A stretch of DNA of 64,000 nt, taken from NCBI GenBank assembly GCA_963766375.1, contig CAVXZG010000006.1:186001-250000 (forward strand), given 5' to 3'. The DNA comes from AC-32 sp963766375. GTDB lineage: Bacteria; Actinomycetota; Thermoleophilia; Gaiellales; Gaiellaceae. How positions within the stretch are numbered: the first letter of the stretch is position 1; each line of letters begins with the position of its first letter. A program made the position numbers and the translations under genes. The notes beneath the pieces were generated by a model. That model saw only the letters and a list, made by a program, of their open reading frames with translations. It did not search any database and was not told where the DNA came from. Positions 25,737 through 34,766 of this stretch are shown one piece after another.

Positions 25737-26519
25737 ACACCGGCCGCGACCTCGCTGCGATCCGCGAGCGCAAGCCGCTCGTCCATCAGATCACGAACTT
25801 CGTGGTCATGAACGAGACGGCCAACGCGACCCTGGCGCTCGGCGCGCTGCCGGTGATGGCGCACGCGCTCCAGGAGGTCGAGGAGATGGCGAGCGCCGCG
25901 TCGGCGCTCGTGCTCAACATCGGCACGCTCTCGGACGAGTGGGTCGAGGCGATGGTGCTGGCAGGCCGCGCGGCGAACCGCGCCGGGGTGCCGGTCGTGC
26001 TCGATCCCGTCGGCGCGGGTGCAACCGCCTACCGCACCGAGACGGCGCGTAACCTCGTCGAGGAGCTCGAGATCGCGGTCGTGCGCGGCAACTACGCCGA
26101 GCTTGCGACCCTCGCCGGGCACAAGGCCGAGATTCGCGGAGTCGAGGCCGTCGGTGGGCATGGCGGGCCGGAGCTGGCACGGGAAGCGGCGCGCAGCGCT
26201 CGGCTGCGTGGCTGCGGTCACCGGTCCGGTCGACCACGTCTCCGACGGCGAGCGCGTGGTCGCGATCGCCAACGGCCACGAGCTGCTCGCAACAGTCACG
26301 GGCACCGGGTGCATGTCCACGGCGATCACCGGCTGCTTCCTCGCGGTTCGCCCCGACGATCCGCTGGAGGCCGCCGCCGAGGCGCTGGTCGCCTTCGGCG
26401 TGGCCGGCGAGGAGGCCGCGAAGAAGGCGAAGAAGCCGGGCTCGTTCCACGTGGCGCTCTACGACGCGCTCTACGACCTCGAACCCAAGAAACTCGACTC
26501 ACGGGCGAAGGTCGAGTGA
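25733..26519 (+). CDS. thiM: Hydroxyethylthiazole kinase (one frameshift)
   Basis: The N-terminal part has KPLVHQITNFVVMNETAN, VLDPVGAGATAYR and VRGNYAEL; the C-terminal part has AAVTGPVDHVSDG and the catalytic TGTGCMSTAITG. The frame shifts near 26195, and the span is one base over a multiple of three, consistent with a single insertion in a protein of about 261 residues. It phosphorylates 4-methyl-5-hydroxyethylthiazole for coupling by ThiE, usually in salvage. It starts with a GTG overlapping the thiD stop and its stop overlaps the thiE GTG. Confidence 0.87.
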
Positions 26520-27064
26520 GGCTACACGCCGTCGTGAGCGACCTCGCGACCGCCCGCGCTGCCGTCGAGGGTGGCGCGACAGTTGTGCAGCTCCGCGTCA
26601 AGGCGCCCACCGAACAGGTTGTCCAGGCGGGGCGCGGCTTCCGGGAGCTGCCGGCGACCTTCATCGTGAACGACGACGTCGAAGCCGCACTGGAGCTCGC
26701 CGCCGACGGTGTCCATCTGGGCCGCGAAGACCTTGGAGCCGAGCGTGTGCTTGGCGCGGGGCTCCTGCTGGGGGCTTCCGCCGCATCGGTGGTCGAGGCG
26801 CGCGAAGGCGAGGCGCTCGGCGCGGCCTACATCGGCGCAGGCCCGGTCTGGGCGACGCCGACGAAGCCGGATGCCGACCCGCCGATCGGCCTCGAGGGCC
26901 TGGCCGAGATCTGCCGCGCCGTCTCGCTGCCGGTGATCGCGATCGGCGGCGTGGATGCCTCCAATGCGGGCGACTGCATCCGGGCAGGCGCCGCGGGGGT
27001 CGCGGTCGTGCGGGCGGCCAACGACGCGGCGGCAGTGCGGGCGGCGATCGATGCGGCTCTCTGA
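26516..27064 (+). CDS. thiE: Thiamine-phosphate synthase
   Basis: 182 residues, a little short for the family because the N-terminal strand is trimmed. Family patterns are VQLRVKAPTE, FIVNDDVEAALELAADGVHLG, GPVWATPTK and PVIAIGGVDASNA, which bind HMP-PP and the product phosphate. It couples HMP-PP and HET-P to thiamine phosphate. The GTG at 26516 overlaps the thiM stop. The gene overlaps thiL by 14 bases. Confidence 0.9.
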   Translation: MRLHAVVSDLATARAAVEGGATVVQLRVKAPTEQVVQAGRGFRELPATFIVNDDVEAALELAADGVHLGREDLGAERVLGAGLLLGASAASVVEAREGEALGAAYIGAGPVWATPTKPDADPPIGLEGLAEICRAVSLPVIAIGGVDASNAGDCIRAGAAGVAVVRAANDAAAVRAAIDAAL

Positions 27065-27866
27065 GCTCGGCGAGCTCGGCCTCCTCGACGAGCTCGAGCG
27101 CCGGGGGCTCGCGAGCGGGATCGAGAACGATGCTGCTCAGCTGCAGGGCGGCTTCGTCGTCACGCAGGACACGCTCGTCGAGGAGGTGCACTTCCGGCTC
27201 GCGTGGACGACTCACCGCGAGCTCGGCTACCGCGCCGCAGCAGTCAACCTGAGCGACCTCGCCGCCTCGGGCGCCGAGCCGGAAGGGCTGATCGTCGGGC
27301 TCGGCGCGCCGGCGGAGATGCAGCTCGAAGACGTGCTCGAGCTCTACGAGGGCTTGAACGAGCCCGGCGTGCCCGTGCTCGGCGGCGACACCACCGTCTC
27401 CGAGAGCCTCTATCTCTCCGTCACCGCGCTCGGCCGCTCGGAACGGGTCCCCGGCCGGGGCGGCGCCCGCCCTGGCGATCTGCTCGTGGTGACGGGCCCG
27501 CTCGGTGCTGCCGGTGCGGCCTTTCGCGACCAGCGTCATTCGCGCCCGCCGCTGCGCCTGGAGGAAGGCCGCCGCCTGGCCGCCCAGGCCCACGCGCTGA
27601 TCGATCTCTCCGACGGTCTCGCCCGAGACGCCTCCCATATCGCCCGCCGCTCCGGCTGCCGGCTGGTGATCGAGGTCGAGCGGATCCCATTCGCCCCCGG
27701 GGCCACGGTGGCCGATCTCGGCTTCGGCGAGGACTACGAGCTGCTCGCGGCGACGCCGGACCCGCTCGGGTTCACGGAGATCGGCCGCTGCGTCGAAGGC
27801 GAGGGCGTGGAGCTCCTGCTCGAGGGCGAGCCGGTCGAGCTCGGCGGCTGGGAGCACTTCCGCTAA
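27051..27866 (+). CDS. thiL: Thiamine-monophosphate kinase
   Basis: 271 residues of the PurM/ThiL fold. NDAAQL near the N-terminus, VNLSDLAASGAEP, VLGGDTT and LIDLSDGLARDASHI provide the metal and nucleotide sites. It turns thiamine phosphate into the pyrophosphate and ends the riboswitch-controlled operon thiD-thiM-thiE-thiL. The usual start of the family is slightly longer (GEFGLI...), so the N-terminus is compact. The TAA stop lies inside the tail of repeat copy B. Confidence 0.92.
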   Translation: MRLSELGELGLLDELERRGLASGIENDAAQLQGGFVVTQDTLVEEVHFRLAWTTHRELGYRAAAVNLSDLAASGAEPEGLIVGLGAPAEMQLEDVLELYEGLNEPGVPVLGGDTTVSESLYLSVTALGRSERVPGRGGARPGDLLVVTGPLGAAGAAFRDQRHSRPPLRLEEGRRLAAQAHALIDLSDGLARDASHIARRSGCRLVIEVERIPFAPGATVADLGFGEDYELLAATPDPLGFTEIGRCVEGEGVELLLEGEPVELGGWEHFR

Positions 27867-27935
27867 GGCGCCGCTTGCGGTGCCGCCTTCAGGACGTGCG
27901 GGTCTCCCGCACGTCCGTCTGCAATGGCCGGTCGA
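27863..27935 (-). repeat. Dispersed two-hairpin element, copy B
   Basis: Read on the minus strand it starts TCGACCGGCCA, has a long first hairpin ACGGACGTGCGGG / CCCGCACGTCC and the second hairpin GGCACCGC-AA-GCGGCGCC, and ends CTTAG. The stop codon of thiL (plus strand TAA, 27864-27866) is part of the tail. It could serve as the terminator of the thi operon because both hairpins are symmetric, but no T run follows. Confidence 0.85.
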
Positions 27936-27983
27936 TCCAGCCGACCCTTCTAGCTCAACGCCCTGGGCCGCTTGCCGAACCGA

Positions 27984-28008
27984 CCGTGAGCAGGCAACGT
28001 ACTCACGG
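27984..28008. promoter_or_regulatory. Inverted repeat just before the orphan permease gene
   Basis: CCGTGAG-(11 bases)-CTCACGG is a perfect 7-base inverted repeat two bases before the GTG of the permease gene at 28011. It could be a regulator binding site or an mRNA hairpin covering the start. No Shine-Dalgarno sequence is evident in this position. Confidence 0.4.
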
Positions 28009-28010
28009 CA

Positions 28011-29039
28011 GTGCTTCCTTACGTGGTGAAGAGGCTGGCGTGGGCGGTTGTCGTCTTCGTCGCCGTCACGTTCTCCACGTACATCCTCTTCTTCGTCATC
28101 CCGACGAACCGCGCCGGCCCCAGCAACGTGCAGGGTCGCGACATCACGACGAGCGTCACGCAGGCCACCGGCATCCACGGCCCGGTCTGGAGGGAGTACG
28201 GCATCTTCCTCAAGCGGATCGTTACCGGTCAGAGCCTCGGCCGCTCGACCACGAGCCGCGAGGACGTCAACACGATGATCAAGCGCGCCGCCCCGATCAC
28301 GGCCTCGCTCATCTTCGGCGGAGTCGTCTTCTGGCTGCTCGTCGCGATCCCGATCGGGTTGCTCTCCGCGCTGCGGCCGCGCTCGCTGCTGGACCGGGCG
28401 GCGATGCTCTTCGTCCTGATCGGGATCTCGGTGCACCCGGTCTGGCTCGGTCTGATCCTCGTCTACGTGTTCGGGTACAAGCTGGGACTGACTCCGGTCG
28501 GCGGCTACTGCGACTTCTTCTACGCAGGCTCGAGCGAGGTCTGCGGCGGGCCGCGGGAGTGGGCCTACCACCTGGTTCTGCCCTGGATCACCTTCGGGAT
28601 GCTGTTCGCGGCGCTGTACGTGCGGATGATCCGGGCGAGCGTCATCGAGACGCTCCATCACGACTACGTCACGACGGCGCGGGCCAAGGGCGCATCGGAG
28701 TGGCGCGTCATACACGGGCACGTGCTCAAGAACGCGTTCCTGCCGGTGATCACGATGCTGGGCATGGACGTGGGCGTGGCCTTCGCCGGCTCGGTCTTCG
28801 TCGAGTCGGTGTTCGGCCTGCCGGGCATCGGGCGGCTCGCAGTGCGCAGCCTGCAGCGGCAGGACCTGCCGCCGATCATTGGGATCATCGTGCTGGTCAC
28901 GATCGTGATCCTCATCTTCAACCTGATCGTCGACCTGCTCTACGCCTGGCTCGATCCGCGAGTCGGGTACTCACCGCGCGGGCTGGACGAGCAGGAGCGC
29001 GCTCAGCTGAGCGCCGGACGGACCGAGCCTTCGCGCTAA
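28011..29039 (+). CDS. ABC transporter permease, DppB/OppB family (orphan)
   Basis: 342 residues with six membrane helices. The N-terminal YVVKRLAWAVVVFVAVTFSTY matches the first helix of DppB/OppB proteins in kind, and the EAA loop region reads DYVTTARAKGASEWRVIHGHVLKNA, where G lies at the usual site. Such permeases import peptides, nickel or other solutes with a second permease, two ATPases and a binding protein, none of which is here. The partner genes must be elsewhere or lost. It overlaps the convergent thioredoxin gene by four bases. Confidence 0.88.
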   Translation: MLPYVVKRLAWAVVVFVAVTFSTYILFFVIPTNRAGPSNVQGRDITTSVTQATGIHGPVWREYGIFLKRIVTGQSLGRSTTSREDVNTMIKRAAPITASLIFGGVVFWLLVAIPIGLLSALRPRSLLDRAAMLFVLIGISVHPVWLGLILVYVFGYKLGLTPVGGYCDFFYAGSSEVCGGPREWAYHLVLPWITFGMLFAALYVRMIRASVIETLHHDYVTTARAKGASEWRVIHGHVLKNAFLPVITMLGMDVGVAFAGSVFVESVFGLPGIGRLAVRSLQRQDLPPIIGIIVLVTIVILIFNLIVDLLYAWLDPRVGYSPRGLDEQERAQLSAGRTEPSR

Positions 29040-29365
29040 GCCGGTGCGGGCGTGAGCCACTGGGCCCAAGCCTGCTCGTAGTGCGAGCGGGGGCGGGCGC
29101 CGACCACGATCTCGCGCGGCTCGCCGCCCTCGAAGAGGATCGCGGTCGGGATCGAGAGGACGTCGTAGCGGGAGGCCGTCTGGATGTTCTCATCGATGTC
29201 GACCTTCGCGAACTTCACGCGTGAGCCGTACTCCTCCTCGAGCTGGCGCAGGATGGGCTCGACAGCGTGGCACGGGCCGCACCAGGGAGCCCAGAAGTCC
29301 ACGATCACCGGCGTTTCCGCCAGGATGACCTCTTGCTCGAAGGTCGCGTCGGTCAGCTCGTCCAC
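29036..29365 (-). CDS. trxA: Thioredoxin
   Basis: 109 residues with the active site WCGPC at Cys29/Cys32, the FWAPWCGPC context and the cis-Pro loop IPTAILF. It has no signal peptide, so it is a cytoplasmic disulfide reductase. No thioredoxin reductase gene is adjacent. It is 12 bases downstream of the glycosyltransferase gene on the same strand. Confidence 0.93.
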   Translation of the reverse strand: MDELTDATFEQEVILAETPVIVDFWAPWCGPCHAVEPILRQLEEEYGSRVKFAKVDIDENIQTASRYDVLSIPTAILFEGGEPREIVVGARPRSHYEQAWAQWLTPAPA

Positions 29366-29377
29366 GGCGCGACCATG

Positions 29378-30091
29378 CTATAGGCGGCCCAGGAGGGCCC
29401 GGAGCCGCAGCAGCGGCACCTTCCAGATCGCTTCGAGGACGATGGCCTTGCTCATCTTCGAGCCGCCGTGCTCGCGGTCGACGAAGGTGATGGGCACCTC
29501 GACGACGCGATAGCCCGCACGCAGGGCGCGGTAGGTGGTCTCGATCTGAAAGGCGTAGCCGCGGGCGGTGATCGCGTCGAGGTCGATCGTCTCCAGCACC
29601 TCCCGCCGGAAGCACTTGAAGCCGCCGGTGAGATCGCGGACGTGCACGCCGAGCACATGGCGCGCGTAGCCCGAGCCGCCTGTCGAGACGAAGCGGCGCA
29701 GCCGGCCCCAGTTGCGGATCGAGCCGCCCTCGACGTAGCGCGAGCCGAGCACGATGTCGGCCTCGCTCGCCGCCTGGATCAGGCGCAGCACGTCGTTCGG
29801 GTCATGGGAGAAGTCGGCGTCCATCTCGAGGATCAGCTCGGCGCCGTCTGCGAGCGCCCGCTCGAAGCCGGCGAGGTACGCGGGCCCGAGCCCCTCCTTC
29901 GTCTCCCGGTGCAGGACCTCGACGTGATCGAGTTCGGCGGCCAGGCGATCGGCCAGCTCGCCGGTTCCGTCCGGGGAGTTGTCGTCGATCACGAGCACGG
30001 TCACGCCTTTCTCGCCGAGAGCGCGGACCATCGGCTCGAGGTTCTCGCGCTCGTTGTAGGTGGGCAGACAGACGATCGCGCGCACGTCCAT
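29378..30091 (-). CDS. Polyprenol monophosphomannose synthase-like glycosyltransferase (GT2)
   Basis: 237 residues from an ATG at 30091. GT-A patterns are CLPTYNERENLEP, VIDDNSPDGTG and the metal-binding EMDADFSHDP; GGFKCFRREVLE and VEVPITFVDREHG are typical of dolichol-phosphate mannose synthases and actinobacterial Ppm1. It should transfer mannose from GDP-mannose to a polyprenyl phosphate at the membrane. No C-terminal membrane domain is fused. Its start codon abuts the divergent polX start with no gap. Confidence 0.88.
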   Translation of the reverse strand: MDVRAIVCLPTYNERENLEPMVRALGEKGVTVLVIDDNSPDGTGELADRLAAELDHVEVLHRETKEGLGPAYLAGFERALADGAELILEMDADFSHDPNDVLRLIQAASEADIVLGSRYVEGGSIRNWGRLRRFVSTGGSGYARHVLGVHVRDLTGGFKCFRREVLETIDLDAITARGYAFQIETTYRALRAGYRVVEVPITFVDREHGGSKMSKAIVLEAIWKVPLLRLRALLGRL

Positions 30092-31819
30092 ATGATCGCT
30101 GCTGTGGCGACGGCGAAGACGCTTCCCCGCAACGCGGACGTGGCCGAGCAGCTCGAGCTCCTGTCCGATCTGCTCGAAATCGAGGGCCAACCGGCGTTCC
30201 GCGTGCTCGCGTACAGGCGCGCGGCGACCCGGATTCGCGAGCAGGGCACGCCGGTCGCGCAGCTCGCGCTGGACGGAAAGGCGAAGGAGCTGCAGGGGAT
30301 CGGCGCGACGATCCAGGACAAGATCGTCCAGATCGTGAACACGGGGGAGATCGAGGCGCTGACGAAGCGGCGCAAGACGATCCCGCCGGAAGTGGTCGAA
30401 TTCCTGAATATCCCGGGCCTCGGACCGAAGACGGTGCGCCGGATCTGGCAGGAGCTCGGGGTCACGACGCTGGCCGAGCTGAAGGAGGCCGCGCGGTCGC
30501 AGCGCCTACGGACGCTGCCCGGCCTCGGCGCGAAGCTCGAGGAAAACGTGCTCAAGTCGGTCGGGCGCAAGAAGAAGGCGACCGGGCCGCAGCGCACGCT
30601 GCTCGGCCGGGCCCTGCCGGCGCTGCTCGCGGTGGTGGACGTGCTGCGCGAGCACCCGGCTGCGGAGCGCGTCTCGGAAGCAGGGAGCGCGCGCCGCCGC
30701 AGGGAGACCGTGCGCGACCTCGACATCATCGCGACGGCGAGCGACCCGGCCGCGCTCACCGAGTACTTCACAGGTCTGACCTGGGTCTCGGAAGTGGCGG
30801 CGAAGGGGCCGACGAAGGCGACGGTGGTCTCGCACGAGGGCTTTCGCTTCGACCTACGTGTGGTCCCGCCCGAGTGCTACGGCAACCTGCTCCAGCACTT
30901 CACCGGCTCGAAGGCGCACAACGTGGCGCTGCGGGAGGACGCGGTGCGGCGGGGGTTGTCGGTCTCCGAGTACGGGGTGACGGAGGTGGAGAGCGGCGAG
31001 GTCTTCACGACGCAGAGCGAGGAGGAGCTCTACGAGCGGCTCGGCTACCAGTTCATCCCGCCGGAGCTGCGCGAGAACGCGGGCGAGCTGGAGGCGGCGC
31101 GGAAGCGGGAGCTGCCGGAGCTGGTCGAGGCCTCGCAGCTGCGCGGCGACCTGCACACGCACACCCACTGGTCCGCGGACGGGAAGAACACGCTCACGGA
31201 GATGGTCGAGGCGGCCAAGGCGCGGGACTACGCGTACTACGGGATCACCGACCACTCGCACTACCTGCGCGAGGGCCGCATGGAGACGCAGGCGAAGGAG
31301 ATCGACAAGGTCGCGAAGCAGGTCGCGCCGATGACGTTGCTGAAGGGCGTCGAGGTGAACATCAAGGCGGACGGGACGCTCGACGTGCCCGACGAGGTGC
31401 TGGCCGAGCGCGACTGGGTGGTGGCCTCGATCCACACGGCGTTCGACCGCGACCCGACGGAGCGTATCCTCGCGACGATGGAGAACCCGCACGTTGATTG
31501 CATCGGGCACCTCACCGGGCGCAAGCTGAACCGGCGCGAGCCGATGGAGATCGACATCGAGCGCGTGGTCGCCAAGGCGCTCGAGACCGGCACGTTCCTG
31601 GAGATCAACTCGCAGCCCGACCGGCTCGACCTGCGCGACGTGCACGCGCGAGTGGCCGGGGAGGCGGGGGCTTACGTCGTCGTGAACAGCGACGCGCATC
31701 AGGTGAAGGCGCTCGACTACGTCGAGTTCGGCATCGCGCAGGCTCGGCGAGCGTGGCTCACCAAGGAGCAGGTTGCGAACACCCGCACCTGGGCGCAGCT
31801 CAGGAAGCTGATGAAGTGA
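30092..31819 (+). CDS. polX: DNA polymerase X family protein with PHP exonuclease domain
   Basis: 575 residues. The N-terminal Pol-beta-like part has helix-hairpin-helix motifs (LQGIGATIQDK; NIPGLGPKTVRRI; LPGLGAKLEEN), the nucleotide-binding SARRRRETVRDLDII in place of the usual GSxRR, and a later acidic residue in FDLRVV. The C-terminal PHP domain has LHTHTHWSADG, ITDHSHY and NSDAHQ metal ligands and gives 3'-5' exonuclease activity. Bacterial PolX acts in base excision repair gap filling. A GTG at 30104 is an alternative start. It shares an adjoining divergent start with the glycosyltransferase gene. Confidence 0.93.
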   Translation: MIAAVATAKTLPRNADVAEQLELLSDLLEIEGQPAFRVLAYRRAATRIREQGTPVAQLALDGKAKELQGIGATIQDKIVQIVNTGEIEALTKRRKTIPPEVVEFLNIPGLGPKTVRRIWQELGVTTLAELKEAARSQRLRTLPGLGAKLEENVLKSVGRKKKATGPQRTLLGRALPALLAVVDVLREHPAAERVSEAGSARRRRETVRDLDIIATASDPAALTEYFTGLTWVSEVAAKGPTKATVVSHEGFRFDLRVVPPECYGNLLQHFTGSKAHNVALREDAVRRGLSVSEYGVTEVESGEVFTTQSEEELYERLGYQFIPPELRENAGELEAARKRELPELVEASQLRGDLHTHTHWSADGKNTLTEMVEAAKARDYAYYGITDHSHYLREGRMETQAKEIDKVAKQVAPMTLLKGVEVNIKADGTLDVPDEVLAERDWVVASIHTAFDRDPTERILATMENPHVDCIGHLTGRKLNRREPMEIDIERVVAKALETGTFLEINSQPDRLDLRDVHARVAGEAGAYVVVNSDAHQVKALDYVEFGIAQARRAWLTKEQVANTRTWAQLRKLMK

Positions 31820-33100
31820 CGACACCCAGCGAGATCGAGCGGAAGTTCCTCGTCGACGAGGTGCCGGAGGATCTCGACATCGACTCGAGAGAGGAGATCG
31901 CCCAGGGCTATCTTGCGACCGGCGATCACCAAGTCCGCCTCCGCCGGCAGGGCGACCGACCCTTGCTCACGGCGAAGCGCGGCCACGGGCTCGTGCGAGA
32001 CGAGGTCGAGGTTCCGTTGGAGGAGGAGTCGTTCGAGAAGCTCTGGCCATTGACCGAAGGACGCCGACTGAAGAAGGAGCGCCTCACGGCGACGGTGGAC
32101 GGGCAAACGGTCGCGGTCGACGTCTACCGAGGGCCGCTAGCCGGGCTGATCGTTGTCGAGGCTGAGTTCGAAGACCTTGACGCCGCACGCGCCTTTTCGC
32201 CGCCCCAGTGGTTCGTGCGCGAGCTGACCGACGACGCGAGCTACTCGAACCAGAGGTTGGCACTCGAAGGCTTGCCCGTCGAAGAGGAGTACCATCGGCC
32301 TATGGCCTCGCCGACGAAAGCCAAGACGGAGCCCAAGACCAAGCCGCTGATCGACGACGAGCTCGAGCAGTTGTTCTCCCTCATCAAGGACGCCGACAGC
32401 GTGGAGCTGAAGCTGACCGTACCCGAGGTGGATCACCGCTCGACAGTGACGCAGCTGGGCATGGACCCGCTCGAGGCCGAGCTTCGCCAGGTGTTCTTCT
32501 TCGACACGCCCTCCCTTGCTCTCAACGAGCAGGGCGTGGTCGTGCGGGCCCGGCGGATCCAGGGGAAGGGAGGCGACTCCGTCATCAAGTTGCGACCTGT
32601 CGTCCCGAGCGAGCTCCCGGCCGACCTGCGGAACTCGCCGAACCTGGGCGTGGAGGTCGACGCGATGCCCGGGCGGCTACGTGTGCTCGGCGTCGTTGAA
32701 AACAGCCCGTGGAAACGACGAGGTGCAGACCGTCGCCAGGGGAGAGCGACCGCTCCGCAAGCTGTTCTCGAAGGAGCAGCGGAAATTCTTCTCCGCGCAC
32801 GCACCGGAGGGGCTCGAGCTGGACGAGCTCACTCTCCTCGGGCCGATTCTCGTCCTCAAGCTGAAGTTCCGGCCGGCCGACTACGACCGCAAGCTCGTTG
32901 CCGAGCTGTGGAGCTATCCCGACAACTCGCGCATTCTCGAGCTCTCGACCAAGTGCGCGCCCGAGGAGGCGTTCCAGGTGTCGCTCGACAGCAAGGCCTT
33001 CCTGCGGGACCGCGGAGTCGAGCTCTCCGGCGAGCAACAGACGAAGACGAAGACGGCCCTCGAGTACTTCTCGAAGAATCTGTCGGCCCCAGCCTCCTAA
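31816..33100 (+). CDS. Tandem CYTH-domain protein (one frameshift)
   Basis: The first CYTH (triphosphate tunnel) domain begins at the GTG at 31816 with the defining EIERKFLV and holds VRLRRQG and LTAKRG (about residues 1-160). A charged linker with TKAKTEPKTKP follows. A second, diverged CYTH domain starts VELKLTVPE and has FFFDTPSLALNEQGVVVRAR and IKLRPV. No stop separates the two; an ATG at 32302 could start the second domain alone. The frame shifts near 32700, and the remainder (LRKLFSKEQRKFF ... KALEYFSKNL-like end) belongs to the same protein. CYTH domains hydrolyse or build inorganic triphosphate-containing substrates. The GTG overlaps the polX stop. Confidence 0.8.
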
Positions 33101-33673
33101 CGGAGTCGCCGACCAGGCTCACCAAGGGCAGCGAGCGCGGCGTCGTGCAGGGCGACCCGATAACCCCAGAGGGCCCGGCCCGTCTCCAGCATTGCCGCTC
33201 GTAGCGGCCCCGCCAGCTCGGCGGTCGTGCCCCAGCGGGCGGCCGCGATCTCGCGCACGTCGACCGGGTCCAGTTCCTGCGCCGCCGTCCGCGCCGAGAA
33301 GACGTGCGTGCGCCAGTCGATCACCTCGTCGCCCACAGCGGAACTGCGCTTCCGAGCTGACCAGGAACCGCTCCAGCTCGATCTCGATCCCGAGCTCCTC
33401 GAAGGCCTCCCGCCGCACGCCGGCCTCGAACGCCTCCCCCGCGTGCACTCCACCGCCCGGCGGACGCCAGATTCCCGGGGTGTAGGAGGGCTTGCGGATG
33501 AGCGCGAGGCGGTCGCTCGCATCGAAGACGAAGAACGTGACGTCGTGGCGCCGCCCGGGCGATCCGCCCGCGAGCGTGAACTCCTCGCGGCTGACCTCGC
33601 CATCCCAGCGCAGGCCCTGCGGCTCGCCGTAGCGCTCCCGCAGCGGCGCGAGCACCGCCTCCGTGAGATGCAT
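33097..33673 (-). CDS. Nudix hydrolase (one frameshift)
   Basis: About 191 residues starting MHLTEAVLAPLRERYG. The Nudix box is GGGVHAGEAFEAGVRREAFEELG, matching GX5EX7REUXEEXGU. The C-terminal part (VIDWRTHVFSA ... WGTTAELAGPL) is in another frame; the change lies near 33345 and the span is one base over a multiple of three. Nudix enzymes cut nucleoside diphosphate-linked compounds; the substrate is not predictable. It is divergent from the histidine kinase gene, with start codons 22 bases apart. Confidence 0.83.
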
Positions 33674-33695
33674 GCCCCGATGGTACGGTCAGCCC

Positions 33696-34766
33696 GTGCC
33701 ACGAGTCCGCCGCCTCCGACGAGAGGCGCCCGCGCTCGAGCTGCTCGCGGCGACTCTGCCTGAGCTGCGGCTCGGTCTCTCCGAGCCCGCCGCGCGCACC
33801 GTCGCCTACGAGGTCTTCGAGAAGCTCGGCTACGGCGCTGTCGCCGTCACCGACACGACCCGTGTGCTCGCGTTCACGGGCGCCGGCGCCGACCACCACG
33901 GGCCCGGCGACGAGCCGATCCGACCCGTCTTCGAGGCGCTGGCGGCGCAGAAGCCGCTGGTCGCGCCGCTCGCGCTACGGGTCGCGTGCGGTCATCCCGA
34001 GTGCCCGCTGGGCGCCGCCACGGTCGTGCCGCTTCGACTCTCCGACGGGCCTGTCGGCGCGCTGGTCGTCTATGCCACCGACGGCGCGCCGCTCGACGAG
34101 GCCGACGTCGACCTGCTCACCCACCTCGGCGAGCAGTTCTCGGCGCAGCTGCAGCTCTCGGAGCTCGCCGGCTCCGCCCGCGCAGCTGCCTCCGCCGAGC
34201 TCCAGGCGCTGCAAGCGCAGATCGAGCCGCACTTCCTCTTCAACTGTCTGAACACGATCGCGAGCTTCACCCGCACCGAGCCGGAGCGGGCCCGTGAGCT
34301 GATCCTTGCTTTCGCCGACTACTGCCGCTGGACGCTCGCACGTCCGGGTGAGTTCATCTCCCTCGAAGAGGAGCTCCGCCACGTGCGCAGCTACCTGGCG
34401 CTCGAGCAAGCGCGCTTCGGGCCGCAGCTCCAGGTGACGATCGACGCAACCCCGGAGGCGCTGGCGGTGCGGCTGCCGCCCTTCCTCGTTCAGCCGCTCG
34501 TCGAGAACGCGATCAAGCACGGGAAGACGGAGCGACCTCTCGGTCTGCTTGTCCGTGCGCGCGTGCGGCGAGGCCGTCTGCGGGTGACCGTGCGGGACAA
34601 CGGCCGCGGGATCGCCCGCGAAGCGCTCGAGCGCGTGCTCACCGGTGAAGAGGACGGGCTCGGCCTGGCCAACGTGCACCAGCGCCTGACCGCGTTCTAC
34701 GGCGAGGGCGTGCGCCTGAAGTCCGGCGTCTTCGGCACGGTTGTGCGGCTCCAGGTTCCGGCGTGA
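33696..34766 (+). CDS. LytS/YehU-type sensor histidine kinase with GAF domain, soluble
   Basis: About 356 residues. A GAF-like domain (about 25-155) has CGHPECPLGAATVVPL, whose two Cys and His could bind a metal or a redox cofactor. The His_kinase domain has IEPHFLFNCLNTIASF with the phospho-accepting His and a GHKL ATPase domain with LVENAIKHG and DNGRGI. Unlike LytS it lacks the 5TMR membrane domain, so the signal is probably cytoplasmic. The GTG at 33696 was chosen for length. It overlaps the response regulator gene by four bases. Confidence 0.88.
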   Translation: MPRVRRLRREAPALELLAATLPELRLGLSEPAARTVAYEVFEKLGYGAVAVTDTTRVLAFTGAGADHHGPGDEPIRPVFEALAAQKPLVAPLALRVACGHPECPLGAATVVPLRLSDGPVGALVVYATDGAPLDEADVDLLTHLGEQFSAQLQLSELAGSARAAASAELQALQAQIEPHFLFNCLNTIASFTRTEPERARELILAFADYCRWTLARPGEFISLEEELRHVRSYLALEQARFGPQLQVTIDATPEALAVRLPPFLVQPLVENAIKHGKTERPLGLLVRARVRRGRLRVTVRDNGRGIAREALERVLTGEEDGLGLANVHQRLTAFYGEGVRLKSGVFGTVVRLQVPA

